Below, piece after piece: positions 22,358 to 32,673 of a DNA stretch of 64,000 nt. Position 1 is the first letter of the stretch. Each line of letters begins with the position of its first letter. The DNA comes from Okapia johnstoni. Lineage: Eukaryota; Chordata; Mammalia; Artiodactyla; Giraffidae. The DNA lies in contig CM044311.1 of assembly GCA_024291935.2 (NCBI GenBank), positions 22,963,001 through 23,027,000 of the forward strand. The letters are read 5' to 3'. A program made the translations under genes and the position numbers. The notes beneath the pieces were generated by a model. The model did no database searches. It was not told the origin of the DNA and saw nothing but the letters and a program-made list of their open reading frames with translations.

Positions 22358-23752
22358 TTTATGTCTCCCCAACTACTATCCTTCATCTTTGCTAACACTT
22401 CTCTATAAACGGATGGCCAAAAATAAAACAGATATTTTCTCTCCTTCAAGACATTTCCTCACTTAAATCTCTTCTTCCTTTAAATTAAATGCTGTGACTT
22501 TTCATGTGACCACTTCTGATAACCAAGTAAACATATGAATGATACTTCACTCCATCATTACATGAGAACTGGAGACTTATCTGGACTAACTATCTGCCTA
22601 GACAAGCTCTACCTTTTAAAGTTGGTTCTAACTATCCTCTCTCTATTGTGTCTGCTCTCCAATGTAGAATGCATAATGGATACCAGTATTGAACAAAAGT
22701 ACTAGTCATATTTCTGTGATACTACAGAAATTGAACATCAGAACACGTTAAAGAATTATTTTTAAAGTTCCTCATAAAAATTTAACATATGGATTAACAT
22801 TATTCAATAATAGCAGTCCAGACTCTGTACAAAGGCAACTTTTAACGGACAACCACTTGTCCAGCCAAATTTATAATTTAAACATCCAACGAATCCCAAT
22901 ACTATTTAATTTCTATTATTTTGCCCCAGTACAGGTTTCAAAATAAATAGAAGCTACAAAATAGATTCTGTGATTTAAGATAAGCAGTAACAACTGTCTA
23001 AACTCTAGCTCATCACTGAATGAATTAATTAAATGTTTCCATTCAGATTGTCTACTGAGACTTTCATTTTCTGCGTGTCCTAAGCTCTCTCTCTCTCCTT
23101 CAATTCAAGTAAGAAAGGCATCATGAATGCCTATTCAGTTTAGCAGTATAAAATGCATCTAAATCAAAATGGTCTTGTTCTCTATCTTTAAAATAGGAAA
23201 AAATAAAAGCACACCTTAACAATAGAAAAAATAATGTGTTCAGTATCGGTAACTGTGGTTGTTAACAGAAGCCAACTAATAATCAACTCAAGCCTCAGCA
23301 ACAACTTGAAATGACACCTACACTGCATTTTCAAGAACACTTTGAAAGAGACTGTTTAATATTTAATATGGCCTTTAACTCTGTTTTAGAATAGAAATAT
23401 CAAAGAGCCTGCAGATTATGTAGATTGGTACCATTCAGGTGAACTCTTCAGCCTTCTAGTCAATATCTACAGCTGGCTTCTTAGCTCTGAATAGCTACTC
23501 TGAACTTGCACGCCCTTTCAAACCTGTGAGTAAACTTATTCCCTTTCCAGTCAGCACCTTTATACCTTAGAGAGAGGAGAAAGAAGCCAGCTGATAATAT
23601 CCTGTACATACAGACTTAATTTGGGGTCCATCTTCAGTTGGATTCTTACATTCCCCCCAGCACTTCTAGCTGCAATTTATACTGCATATATAAGAAAGTC
23701 TCTTTACTTGGGCCCTGGATAACTCGCTTTCCATTTATGGGCATTCTATATT
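22358..23752. other. Unique sequence
   Basis: 1.4 kb of AT-rich DNA. No repeat, RNA gene or convincing coding frame recognised. Confidence 0.5.
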
Positions 23753-23955
23753 GGGGCTTCCCTCCTACCTCGGTTGATAAAGACTCTACCTGCAGTGCAG
23801 GAGACCCAGGTTCGATTTCTAGGTCAGGAAGATCCCTTGGAGAAGGAAATGGCAACCCCCTCCAGTATTCTTGCCTGGAGAATCCCATGGACAGAAGAGC
23901 CTGCCGGGCTACAGTCCATGGGGTCTCAAGAGTCGGACATGACTTGCGACTAACC
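23753..23955 (+). mobile_element. Bov-tA SINE
   Basis: Full-length plus copy from ggggcttccctcctacctcg to gacatgacttgcgactaac. A 183-codon frame (23638-24189) runs through this SINE and the following CA repeat. It is an artefact of the repeat. Confidence 0.95.
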
Positions 23956-24081
23956 TCATCCAGATTCTCCTCACTTAATGACTCCCAATTCTTTCCCTCT
24001 GCATGTTCTAGTGTTCCAGTTTGTCACATTATGGTATGCAAAAAAACAGGCAAAAAAACCTTCTTCTCCCTCCCAATAAGA

Positions 24082-24083
<2 letters not shown>

Positions 24084-24129
<46 letters not shown>
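24084..24129. repeat. (AC)23 microsatellite
   Basis: 46 bp of uninterrupted AC, directly at the 3' tail side of the following reverse-orientation Bov-tA. The SINE tail probably seeded it. Likely polymorphic. Confidence 0.98.
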
Positions 24130-24132
<3 letters not shown>

Positions 24133-24354
24133 AGCATGCGCATTAAGTCGCTTCAGTCATATCTGACTCCATGCAACCCCACAGACTGAAGACTGCCAGG
24201 CTCCTCTGTCCATGGAATTCTCCAGTCAAGAATACTGAAGTAAGTTGCCATGCACTCCTCTAGGGGATTTTTCCAACCCAGGAGTCAAACCTCATCTTTT
24301 ACATCTCTTGCATTGGCAGGCAGGTTCTTTACCACTGGCACCACCTGGGAAGAC
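24130..24354 (-). mobile_element. Bov-tA SINE
   Basis: Reverse copy starting gtgagcatgcgcattaagtc and ending with the head cgcacctgg-like ccaccacctgggaagacc region. Its 3' end fuses with the AC repeat. Confidence 0.92.
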
Positions 24355-25070
24355 CCATATATATACCACTTTTCCCCCTTTAAGCTATGAGACATATCTC
24401 AGTATCCAAATATTTTTCATTTTCTATCTTTGCTTAATATTTTGTGACAGATTTATGCTTTGTCATGAGAACATACCTTAAAATTCTTATTTCTCATAAT
24501 CTTTCAATGCCTGAAATTGTCTGCTTAAGAATGTATTTTAAATATCCGTACAAAACTAAAAGGGACAACTGAACATATATCAACTAACTTTTTTTTTCAA
24601 ATACAGTAATTTTTTTAAAGAATATGTTCCTAAATCTATAGGATTTAGACAAAGACAATACATGTATTAATGAACAGATATCATTATGCCTTTTATCCTT
24701 AAATTCTAGAATGAATATTAAAATGGCTTGCATATTGGTGATTATTTCACTGATGATATGATTATTTTTTCATTTTCTGTAATGTGGTAAATTGAAATGT
24801 ATCAAAATACTATGCATAAGAAATTTATTAAATTTATTACAATGGAATAAATATATTGTTATTAGCATTTAAACAGTAGCTATTCATTTAGAAATATGTG
24901 CCAAGTATATACAAACACCACCCACACCCTATAATCAGATTAATTCAGATAGGTGAATGGCATATTTCACATAACGAATTACAATTATGCAGAATCTGCA
25001 AAGTTGGCATTTTCATGTTTGAACAGACATATTGATAAAAATAATTATTCACACATTACAACATTTTAAA
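24355..25070. other. Unique AT-rich sequence
   Basis: No features recognised. Confidence 0.5.
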
Positions 25071-25078
25071 TTCTAGTG

Positions 25079-25294
25079 CAGAATTTCTCAGTGTTGGTCC
25101 CACTAACAAGTTGTACTGGATAATTCTGTTGACCACCGTGAAACTGTACATGCAGGAAAATTAGCAGCATCCTTGGTCTTTATCCACTAGATATAGCATC
25201 ACCCCCACATTCACGCACAGCTGAAAATCAGAAATATTTCTAGACACTGCCAAACATCTTCTGGGGAAAAAAACATCCCCATTGAGAACCGCTA
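25079..25294 (-). mobile_element. MER5A-type hAT-Charlie DNA transposon remnant
   Basis: Non-autonomous DNA transposon in reverse orientation. It begins cagaatttctcagtgttggt and contains ttagcagcatccttggtctt and ctagacactgccaaacatct. It ends cccattgagaaccgct, which mirrors the start as a terminal inverted repeat. The 8-bp flanks ttctagtg (25071-25078) and ttttagag (25295-25302) fit the CTAG-centred hAT target duplication, decayed. Confidence 0.88.
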
Positions 25295-25589
25295 TTTTAG
25301 AGATTGAGAATGTGTATTATTTTAAAATCAAAGAGGATACTGTGCAAAACCATTTTTAACTTGTCAATAAAATGCGGCTTGTAAGAGAAATGCTATGTAA
25401 AAGATAAAGACTACATTAATACACACAACAGGCTTTTATAGTCTAAATATAAAAAAGGTTCTTAGGTTAACATGATCCCAAAATAGTGTGATCATTTAGC
25501 TCATTGTTTCTATTTATAAAACACTGGTCATATACAACTTATCAGACAGAGTCTAGAACGAAATATTAATTTAATTGGCATTATGCTTT
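25295..25589. other. Unique AT-rich sequence
   Basis: Nothing recognised beyond the right MER5A target copy. Confidence 0.5.
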
Positions 25590-25821
25590 TATTTTTTTTG
25601 TTTTCTTGTTTTAAGAACACTTAACATGAGATTTACACTTGTAACAAACGTTTAAGTCTATAATATATAGAGTGCTGGTTACTATAGGTGCAATGTTGTA
25701 CAGTCAATCTTTAGAACTGAACTCCTCAGGCTTTACTGAAATGTTATGCCCCTTGATGACTAACTTCTCATTTCTTTCCACCCTTAGTTCCTGGAACCAC
25801 CATTTCTTTTTTTGAGTCTAG

Positions 25822-26034
25822 TGAGTGAGTGAAAGTTGCTCAGTTATGGCAGAGTCTTTGCAACCCCGTGGACAGTAGCCCACCAGACTGGTCTGTCCAT
25901 GGGGATTCTCCAGGCAAGAATAATGGAGCAGGTTGTCATGCCCTCCTCCAGGGGATCTCTCCAACCCAAGGATCAAATCCAGGTCCCTCACACTGCAGGC
26001 AGATTCTTTATGGTCTGAATCACCAGGGAATTCC
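25822..26034 (-). mobile_element. Bov-tA SINE inside old L1
   Basis: Reverse copy from gtgagtgagtgaaagttgct to the head caccagggaattcc. The L1 sequence continues on both sides. Confidence 0.93.
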
Positions 26035-26208
26035 ATTTTCAATTCTATGTATTTGACTATTTTAGATACCTCATATAAGTAGAACCACGCAATATTTGTC
26101 TTTATGTGACTAGCTCACTTCACTTAGAATAAGTTCCTCAAAATTCCTCCATGTTGTCACATATTGCAGAACCTCCTTCTTTATTAAGGGTAAAAACCAT
26201 CCCATTGT

Positions 26209-26431
26209 ACGTTGCTGTTGAGTTGCTGAGTCTTGTCCAACTCTTTGTGACCTCATGGACTATAGTCTATCAGGCTCCTCTGTTCATGGGGTTCTCCAGG
26301 CAAGAATACTGGAGTGGGTTGCCATTTCCTACTACAGGGGATCTTCCTAACCCAGGGATCGAACCCATGTCTCCTGCAAGTTTTCTGCACTGCAGGCAGA
26401 TTCTTTACTGCTGATCCACCAGAGAAGCCCC
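26209..26431 (-). mobile_element. Bov-tA SINE inside old L1
   Basis: Reverse copy with a small internal insertion (aagttttctgcactgc region). The flanks cattgtac / catgtata are a decayed target duplication within the L1. Confidence 0.93.
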
Positions 26432-26711
26432 ATGTATAGACAATATTTTCTTTATCCATTCATCTATTGATGGGTATTTAGAACACTTCAACTTCTTGGG
26501 AACAGCACTACAAAGAATATGTCAGTGTTAATCCAAAAGCAAGTCTTTTGGATAAATACACACAAGTGAAATTGCTGGATCATATGGTAATTTCATTTTT
26601 AATTTTTTGAATAACCTCCATATCGTCTCCTATAACAACTGCACAATTTTCAACCTTACCATCAGTAAACCAAGCTTCCGATTTCTGCATATCCTTGCCA
26701 ACAACTACTGT

Positions 26712-26800
26712 CTTTTTTTTTAATTAGTTTATTTATCTGTTTTTTAACTTTACAATATTGTATCTGTTTTGCCATACATTGACATGAATCATGTCTTTTT
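26712..26800 (-). mobile_element. Bovine-type L1 3' tail fragment
   Basis: Reverse-orientation end of a ruminant L1: poly(T), then tttacaatattgtatctg, then gccatacattgacatgaatc. The short duplication tgtctttttttt flanks both sides, matching a T-rich endonuclease target. It is nested in the older L1. Confidence 0.8.
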
Positions 26801-26865
26801 TTTTTAACAAACAATTGTCATCCTGATTGGTGTGAAGTGATATCTGACTATGGTTTTAAATTAAA

Positions 26866-28411
26866 CTAACCAAAATCACTTTCTCTGAAATTTTAAAACA
26901 CTCTGTGTCTATATTTTTTTTCATTCAGTACAGTGTCTCATCAATGTCCCCAGGTCTCTTAAGAGTCAACTTCAGCTTTAAACAACCTCTTCTAGATCAA
27001 ATGACAAAGTATAAAGCTTTTTCTCTGGCTTAAACCTAACACTTTCTCTGCCTATATCTATATTTCTCTATTTCAAATAATGTGTGTTAGATTAAAAGTA
27101 TAAAAATTCAAAGAAGTTGATATATATAAGATATAGGGAACATCATTTGAATCATAAAAAAAAATCCAATATGTGACATAGTGGATGAAATAGCTAATGA
27201 AAACCAATGTTTCATTAAAAGAATTAATGTCCATGCCACGGAAAGACAGAAATATTCTCACCCACAAATATTAAACTAAGTTTTAAGTGTCATACTTTAA
27301 GCAGCTACTAGAAACTGATGACCACGGATAGTCTTTCAAATAGGGCACTAGAAAGCCTGAAAACAGTGTAATGCGAACGAGTGTGGAAACAACTGGTTGT
27401 CTGCAGTAAGAAACACAATGAACAATAAGAAAAAACTATTTTCAAATACTGGAAAAATGGACTGTGAGAGAAAAATCATGTTATATTTCTTTTGTTTAGA
27501 CGCATGGAAAAACATGATCCAATGAGTCAACTGACAAGCGAAATGAACAAGAGAAAAAAATATTGTCTGTGAATTTAGATGTAAAGCTGTTTCCACAGAT
27601 AATTGAATGTATATCTTACAGAACAAAAGTATTTCAAAGTCCATGTGAATCTTATCCTTGACATAACACTCTTCTGACTCTGAGGCAATTCACTGTGTGT
27701 TCTTTTTGTTTTTTCTTTGAAAGTGTCAGCAAATGTTTGGTGATGCCTCTAATATAAATTGACAATAAAACGTTAGTTTATTTATGACAGAGTAGATGTG
27801 TAATTAAGGTGATCTTAATATAGTACATGTGAAACCTCCCCTTAAGTGTCCATGACTACAATGAAATAACATCATACAAAACATCACACAAACACTCAGC
27901 AGCTGGGCCCTGGCAATTTTAAAAACTTCTCTAATTGGGGGGGAAAAAACTACTATTTAATATTGTGCATTTTTTTTTCCATTTTATTTTGGTTGCTAGT
28001 CTAAAAGCTATTTATTTTTGTTTTTTTGAGGAAAATACTTGGGAGCCACTTTTGTACAGATTGTTTGTTAAGCATATGTAATCAACCCACGAGAGTTGCT
28101 GGCATTACTGGTCACTGGTGTAGATGGTTCTTGATGATGTGTTACACATTAGGTCCAATTATACAGATGTTGTTTTAGCTGGGAGCACGACATTCTTCTC
28201 AGGAATATCATGTTATTTCTTTCCTGGTGGCTGAATTCTAAAGGAGAGAAGAGCTGGAGTTTCTGGTCTTGGTAAGGCTTACATCTGAGGGGTATTCAAT
28301 AAAGAAGGTGAGGGTCTGAGGATAGAAACTGCTGTTAAAGGACTCTCAGGGAAGGTGAGGGGCCTGACATCTATAGGAGCAAAGGCGATTGATATCCAGT
28401 TTCAGCTAATC
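26866..28411. other. Unique sequence; GC-richer unexplained part at 28030-28400
   Basis: Mostly AT-rich. The 28030-28400 part is more balanced, has an AATAAA at about 28297, and could be a decayed LTR, but I recognise no family. A 98-codon minus frame (27348-27644) has no domain. Confidence 0.4.
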
Positions 28412-29008
28412 AATGTTGCTGTTGTTGTTGTTCAGTCACTCAGTGTTGTCTGACTCTTTGCAATCCCATGAATGGCAGCATGCCAGGCTTCTCTGTCCTT
28501 CACAATCTCCCGGAGTTTGTTCAAACTCATGTCCATTGAGCCAATGATACCATTCAACTATCTCATCCTCTGTTGCCCCCTTCTCTTCCTGCCCTCAATC
28601 TCTCCCAGCATCAGGATCTTTTCCAATGAATTGGCTCTTCACATGAAGTAGCCAATGTATTGGAGCTTCAGCTTAACATCAGTCCTTCCAATGAACACCC
28701 AGGACTGATCTCCTTTAGGATGGACTGGTTTGATCTCCTTGCAATCCAAGCAACTCTCAAGAGGCTTCTCCAACACCACAGTTCAAAAGCATCAATTCTG
28801 CTGCACTCAGCTTTCCTTATAGTCCAATTCTCACATCCATACATGACTACTTGAAAAACCATAGCTTTGATCATAAGACCTTTGTTGGCAAAGTGATGCC
28901 TCTGCTTTTTAATATACTGTCTAGGTTTGTCACAGCTTTTCTTTCAAAGAGCAAGCATCTTTTAATTTCATGGCTGTAGTCACTATCCTCAGTGATTATT
29001 TTCCCTTC
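28412..29008 (-). mobile_element. BovB LINE 3' fragment (0.6 kb)
   Basis: Reverse orientation. It runs from a (GTT)n-like tail and cagtcactcagtgttgtctg through the C-terminal ORF region (tccttgcaatccaagcaact) to catggctgtagtcactatcc. The short minus-strand frame 28668-28874 keeps the CENWTIRKAECSRIDAFELW segment of the BovB C-terminus. Confidence 0.93.
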
Positions 29009-29220
29009 AACCCTTAGGAAGAGTCTTTTTTAAATGACAATCTTAAAAATACTTTGGTTAAATGTTAGAGTATCAATTACATGGAGATGTTCCCAGGAAG
29101 GCCAGCTATGACTGGGGATAAATATGAGAAAGAGTAGGTGACAATGGGCAATAAAAGAGGAGGTTACTCCTCTCAAGTCTGGAAACTTTGAGAATAATGG
29201 GTTTATATACATGATATCTT

Positions 29221-29448
29221 GGGCTTCCCAGGTGGTGCTAGTGGTAAAGGACCTGCTGGCCAGTGCAGAAGACATAAGATATGACGCAAGTTCGATCCCA
29301 GGATCAGGAAGATCCCCTGAAGGAGGGCATAGCAACTCCCTCCAGTATTCTTGACTGGAGAATGCCATGGACAGAGGAGCTTGGCAGGCTACAGTCCGTA
29401 GGGTCACAAAGAATTGGACATGACTGAAGTGACTTAGCTCAGCATGGA
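29221..29448 (+). mobile_element. Bov-tA SINE with 14-bp target-site duplication
   Basis: Plus copy from gggcttcccaggtggtgcta to gaagtgacttagctcagc. The perfect duplication atacatgatatctt lies at 29207-29220 and 29449-29462. Confidence 0.97.
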
Positions 29449-29462
29449 ATACATGATATCTT

Positions 29463-29770
29463 AAAAAAAGAATTACCTTCTATAGTTAAATCATTTCAAG
29501 CTGTTTCACAGAATATATAAATGTTTTGCTCATTGACAAATAACTGCACCTCTTTATGACATCTCAATATTTTCACTGTTGCTGTACAATAGTCTTTCAA
29601 CTTTCCTGTAACTGCTACTGTGAATACTTTGTAATATTTCCATCAATGTTCAAAGGAAGAAATCTACAGTGTTTACAAAGAAAGCATTTTAACTCCTTCT
29701 AGAAATCTGCTTTTAAACCTGAATTTAGACACCTGGACCTTTCTTTAAGTATTATGTTTATAATAAGTTT
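29463..29770. other. Unique sequence
   Basis: Nothing recognised. Confidence 0.5.
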
Positions 29771-29771
29771 G

Positions 29772-29946
29772 GGCTTCCCTGGTGACTCAGATGGCAAAGA
29801 ATCTACCTGCAATGCAGGAGACATGGGTTCAATCCCTGGGTCGGGAAGACTCCCCTGGATAAGGGAATAGCTACCCACTCCAACATTCTTGTCTAGATAA
29901 TTCCATGGACAGAGGAGCCTGGAGGGCTACAGTTCATGGGGTCATG
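29772..29946 (+). mobile_element. Bov-tA SINE, 3' truncated
   Basis: Plus copy from the head gggcttccctggtgactcag to tacagttcatggggtcatg. The last ~30 bp of the SINE are missing. Confidence 0.92.
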
Positions 29947-31017
29947 TAAGTTTAATACTGTAAGTTTTGCTCTTTGAGGCTGTTTTCCTTAAAAGGGTAT
30001 TTTACAAAGGAGTAGGACTATGTATAATAAAACACAATTATTCATTCCAATCTATTGTTAAAGAGGTAATATAAATCCCCAAAACAGATGGGGACGAAAG
30101 AAGTACAAAGAGTCAAGAGTTGGGTTTCTTTCCTATTACATGATTCATATGTAGCTATTGACAGGTATCCTTCACAAATTTGCAGGTTCCCCTTGACTTT
30201 TTCATCTCATTGTCCTTGTCTATCTCTGCTTATTCTCAATCTTAAATGATTTAAATCAAAACTACACTCCAACTTTCTGTAGCAACAATAGTTCAGTGAG
30301 TTAAGTAACCCTAAACAGTACTGACCTTTCCTTGTCTTTAGGGTCAGTCTTTCCTTCAGGAAAAGAAACAGTAAGTCTTTTGTGATTAAGACAACACATC
30401 TCTTTATCACTTGGCCCTCTGTTGACACTTATCCACTTACTTTAATATGTCTCTTGAGGGATTTTTTCAACTTGATGAATGAGGTAGAAGAATGAGAAAC
30501 ATAATCCTACATATGTAAAATAAAATGATGCCATAGATAAAAAAAGAAAAAGTCAAGTAAAATAGATTTCCTCATTAATTTCAATTGGAAATACACAATG
30601 TTCTTGCCACTTTTTCTCAAAATCATATTCAACACAGGTTGTTAATCAAGGTGTATACTACTGGAAAGTTTCATGAATAAATAGGACAGTCTGACCCCAT
30701 GAATAGATCTTATATGAATCCTGTCAGTACTCTGTACCATTTCTAATACATAAATGCACACTGACTCTTGTTCTCTGATTATTTTTCTACCATGTGTACA
30801 GACAGTGGTTGATTCAGTGCAAATAAAAATGCTCAAGCCAGAATTTCTATCCTCAGAGAGAAAAGCTTATTGGATATCAAGCTATTGCTAAAATGAGGTA
30901 CTTCAGAACAGGTGAACTATCTTTTACTCATTTTAATGGATTTTTAGTCACAGAGAACTGTGTATTATACACTTAGCAGTGTGTAAGTGTTATCATAATG
31001 GTGAAACAGTGATATGA
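29947..31017. other. Unique sequence
   Basis: No repeat or gene recognised. Two short minus frames (73 and 64 codons) look like chance. Confidence 0.5.
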
Positions 31018-31235
31018 GCTAATAATTACCGAGCCTGGGATGTACCAGGCATTGGATTCTCACGGATTTTGTCTTTCAATTTTTACATCAAGTCGGAAAA
31101 TTAGTTCCCATTATTGCTATAGTTTTACAAATGAAATTAAAGTTGAGGAAGTGTAAATCACAGATCTAGAGTGATGAGGTTACTAGTCTAACCCCACCTG
31201 TGGCACTCCTGAGCTGTTTCCTAACCATTAACTTC
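31018..31235 (-). repeat. MIR SINE remnant
   Basis: Reverse orientation. The order is gatgtaccaggcattgg, ttacaaatgaaattaaagtt, gaggttactagtctaacc, then cctgagctgtttcctaacc. Clear MIR layout. Confidence 0.75.
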
Positions 31236-32113
31236 TATCAGCACCTCCCCTAGCGCTTTCCGTTTTTAGATGTGATACACTTTTGTACTTATAAATTACT
31301 AAGGAACTGTTCATCCTTCTGAGAGTTCATTACACCTCAAATTGATGAGCACAGACCAAGAAGACAGTGGTCAAACAGGATTGCACTCAAAGTGTTTTAG
31401 ACTTCCCATCATTATACTCTACCTAAAAAGCATCTTAAATACATTAAAACTATCATCATTTTTAGTAAAGGAAACTGAATGTGGTTCCCTGTTTATGACT
31501 TACTGGATAATATCTTGCTAGATCCAGAGAGATGATAAAGTTATTTTTAAACTATCCTTCCAAGGAGTTCAGTGGTATATCTATCTCTTTCTTTCTCTTT
31601 CTCTCTCTCTCTCTCTCATGCACGCACATGTATACAAACACATAAACAAACACAAATTATTTGCAAGTTTTCACAGGATGAGCACACCATCAATGTCTGT
31701 GTTATGGAGATAATTTAACAGACTTTAGAAGCTTCTATGTTCTAACTTCCTTTCTCAGTTTATCCAACCAATATCAAATATATACCAATACTCAACAGGT
31801 AACAAAGCTGGTTGTCCAAAAATAAGATGTGTTAAAGAAATACATGTATTACAGTCTCCGAGATGATGTCATTATGTTCCATTTTTTGTTAATGTATTTG
31901 TGACATACATTTTTCCTGTCAATGTTGAAATAAAAGAAAATGGTCCCATGTTAAGGGCTTAAATAATAACTCCTTTATTTCTGCATTTAAAAAATTTCAT
32001 TCAAGAAAGAATTTAACTGTAAAGATTTATGTGGCAGAAACAATATCATGGATTATTTCCACAAGGCTAATAGACAAGTATCTTAAAAAGATAAAGATTA
32101 GTTTCTAGTCAGT
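31236..32113. other. Unique sequence with a CT tract
   Basis: A pyrimidine CT microsatellite lies at 31585-31617. The rest is unrecognised. Confidence 0.5.
31585..31617. repeat. CT-rich microsatellite
   Basis: tctttctttctctttctctc-type run followed by (CT)n. Polypyrimidine on the plus strand. Confidence 0.9.
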
Positions 32114-32133
32114 AGTACACATTTTGATGCTTC

Positions 32134-32346
32134 CAGCTTCCCAGGTGACACAGTGGTAAAGACTCTGCCTGCTGATGCAGTAGATGCAGGAGACTTGGCT
32201 TTGATCCCTGGGTCGGCAAGAACCCCTGGAGTAGGAAGTAGAAATCCATTCCATATTCTTGCCAGGGGAATCCAATGGACAGAGGAACCTGATGGGCTAC
32301 AGTCCATGGGTTCACAAAGAGGTTGGATAAGACTGAGCACACCTTC
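32134..32346 (+). mobile_element. Bov-tA SINE with 12-bp target-site duplication
   Basis: Plus copy with a small insertion in the tRNA-like part (gatgcagtagatgcagg). The perfect duplication agtacacatttt lies at 32114-32125 and 32349-32360. Confidence 0.96.
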
Positions 32347-32360
32347 CCAGTACACATTTT

Positions 32361-32673
32361 AGGTTTTTTCATGGTTTTTCACATGAGCAGAGAACTCACA
32401 GTTATCTTTAGGGCAATGCTCAGAATCTACATTTAGCAGGCTGATTTGTATTAATTTTTACAAAAATACATTAAGTCAATTTTCTCAATTCATTTTCTCT
32501 CCTAAAGTTTAGAATGGAGCTTAATGTGACTTCTTTTGGAACCATTTTATTTGCACTTAAAATTGCTACCATAGTCACTAGCTATCAACTAACCTGGTGA
32601 ACATAACTTCTCTCATATTTTGAAACTCAGAATCAATATTTATTAAATTTACTTCTTTTTAAATTTAATTCAG
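32361..32673. other. Unique AT-rich sequence
   Basis: Nothing recognised. Confidence 0.5.

Larger units (their letters stand above)
25590..26865 (-). mobile_element. Old L1 3' part with three later insertions
   Basis: Reverse-orientation L1 (L1MA/MB-like). Segments in order are the 3' UTR (ttaagaacacttaacatgag), then a C-terminal ORF2/3' region (tcatataagtagaaccacg, tttatccattcatctattga), then ctggatcatatggtaatttc. It ends near tgtgaagtgatatctgac. It is interrupted by two Bov-tA SINEs and a short bovine-type L1 end, so it predates all of them. Confidence 0.88.

Noticed and set aside
23638..24189. A 183-codon plus-strand frame
   Set aside because: It runs through a Bov-tA SINE and an AC microsatellite (His-Thr repeats in the protein), so it is not a gene.
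28030..28400. Possible LTR with an AATAAA signal
   Set aside because: A single AATAAA in AT-rich DNA is weak, and no family words or terminal repeats were recognised.
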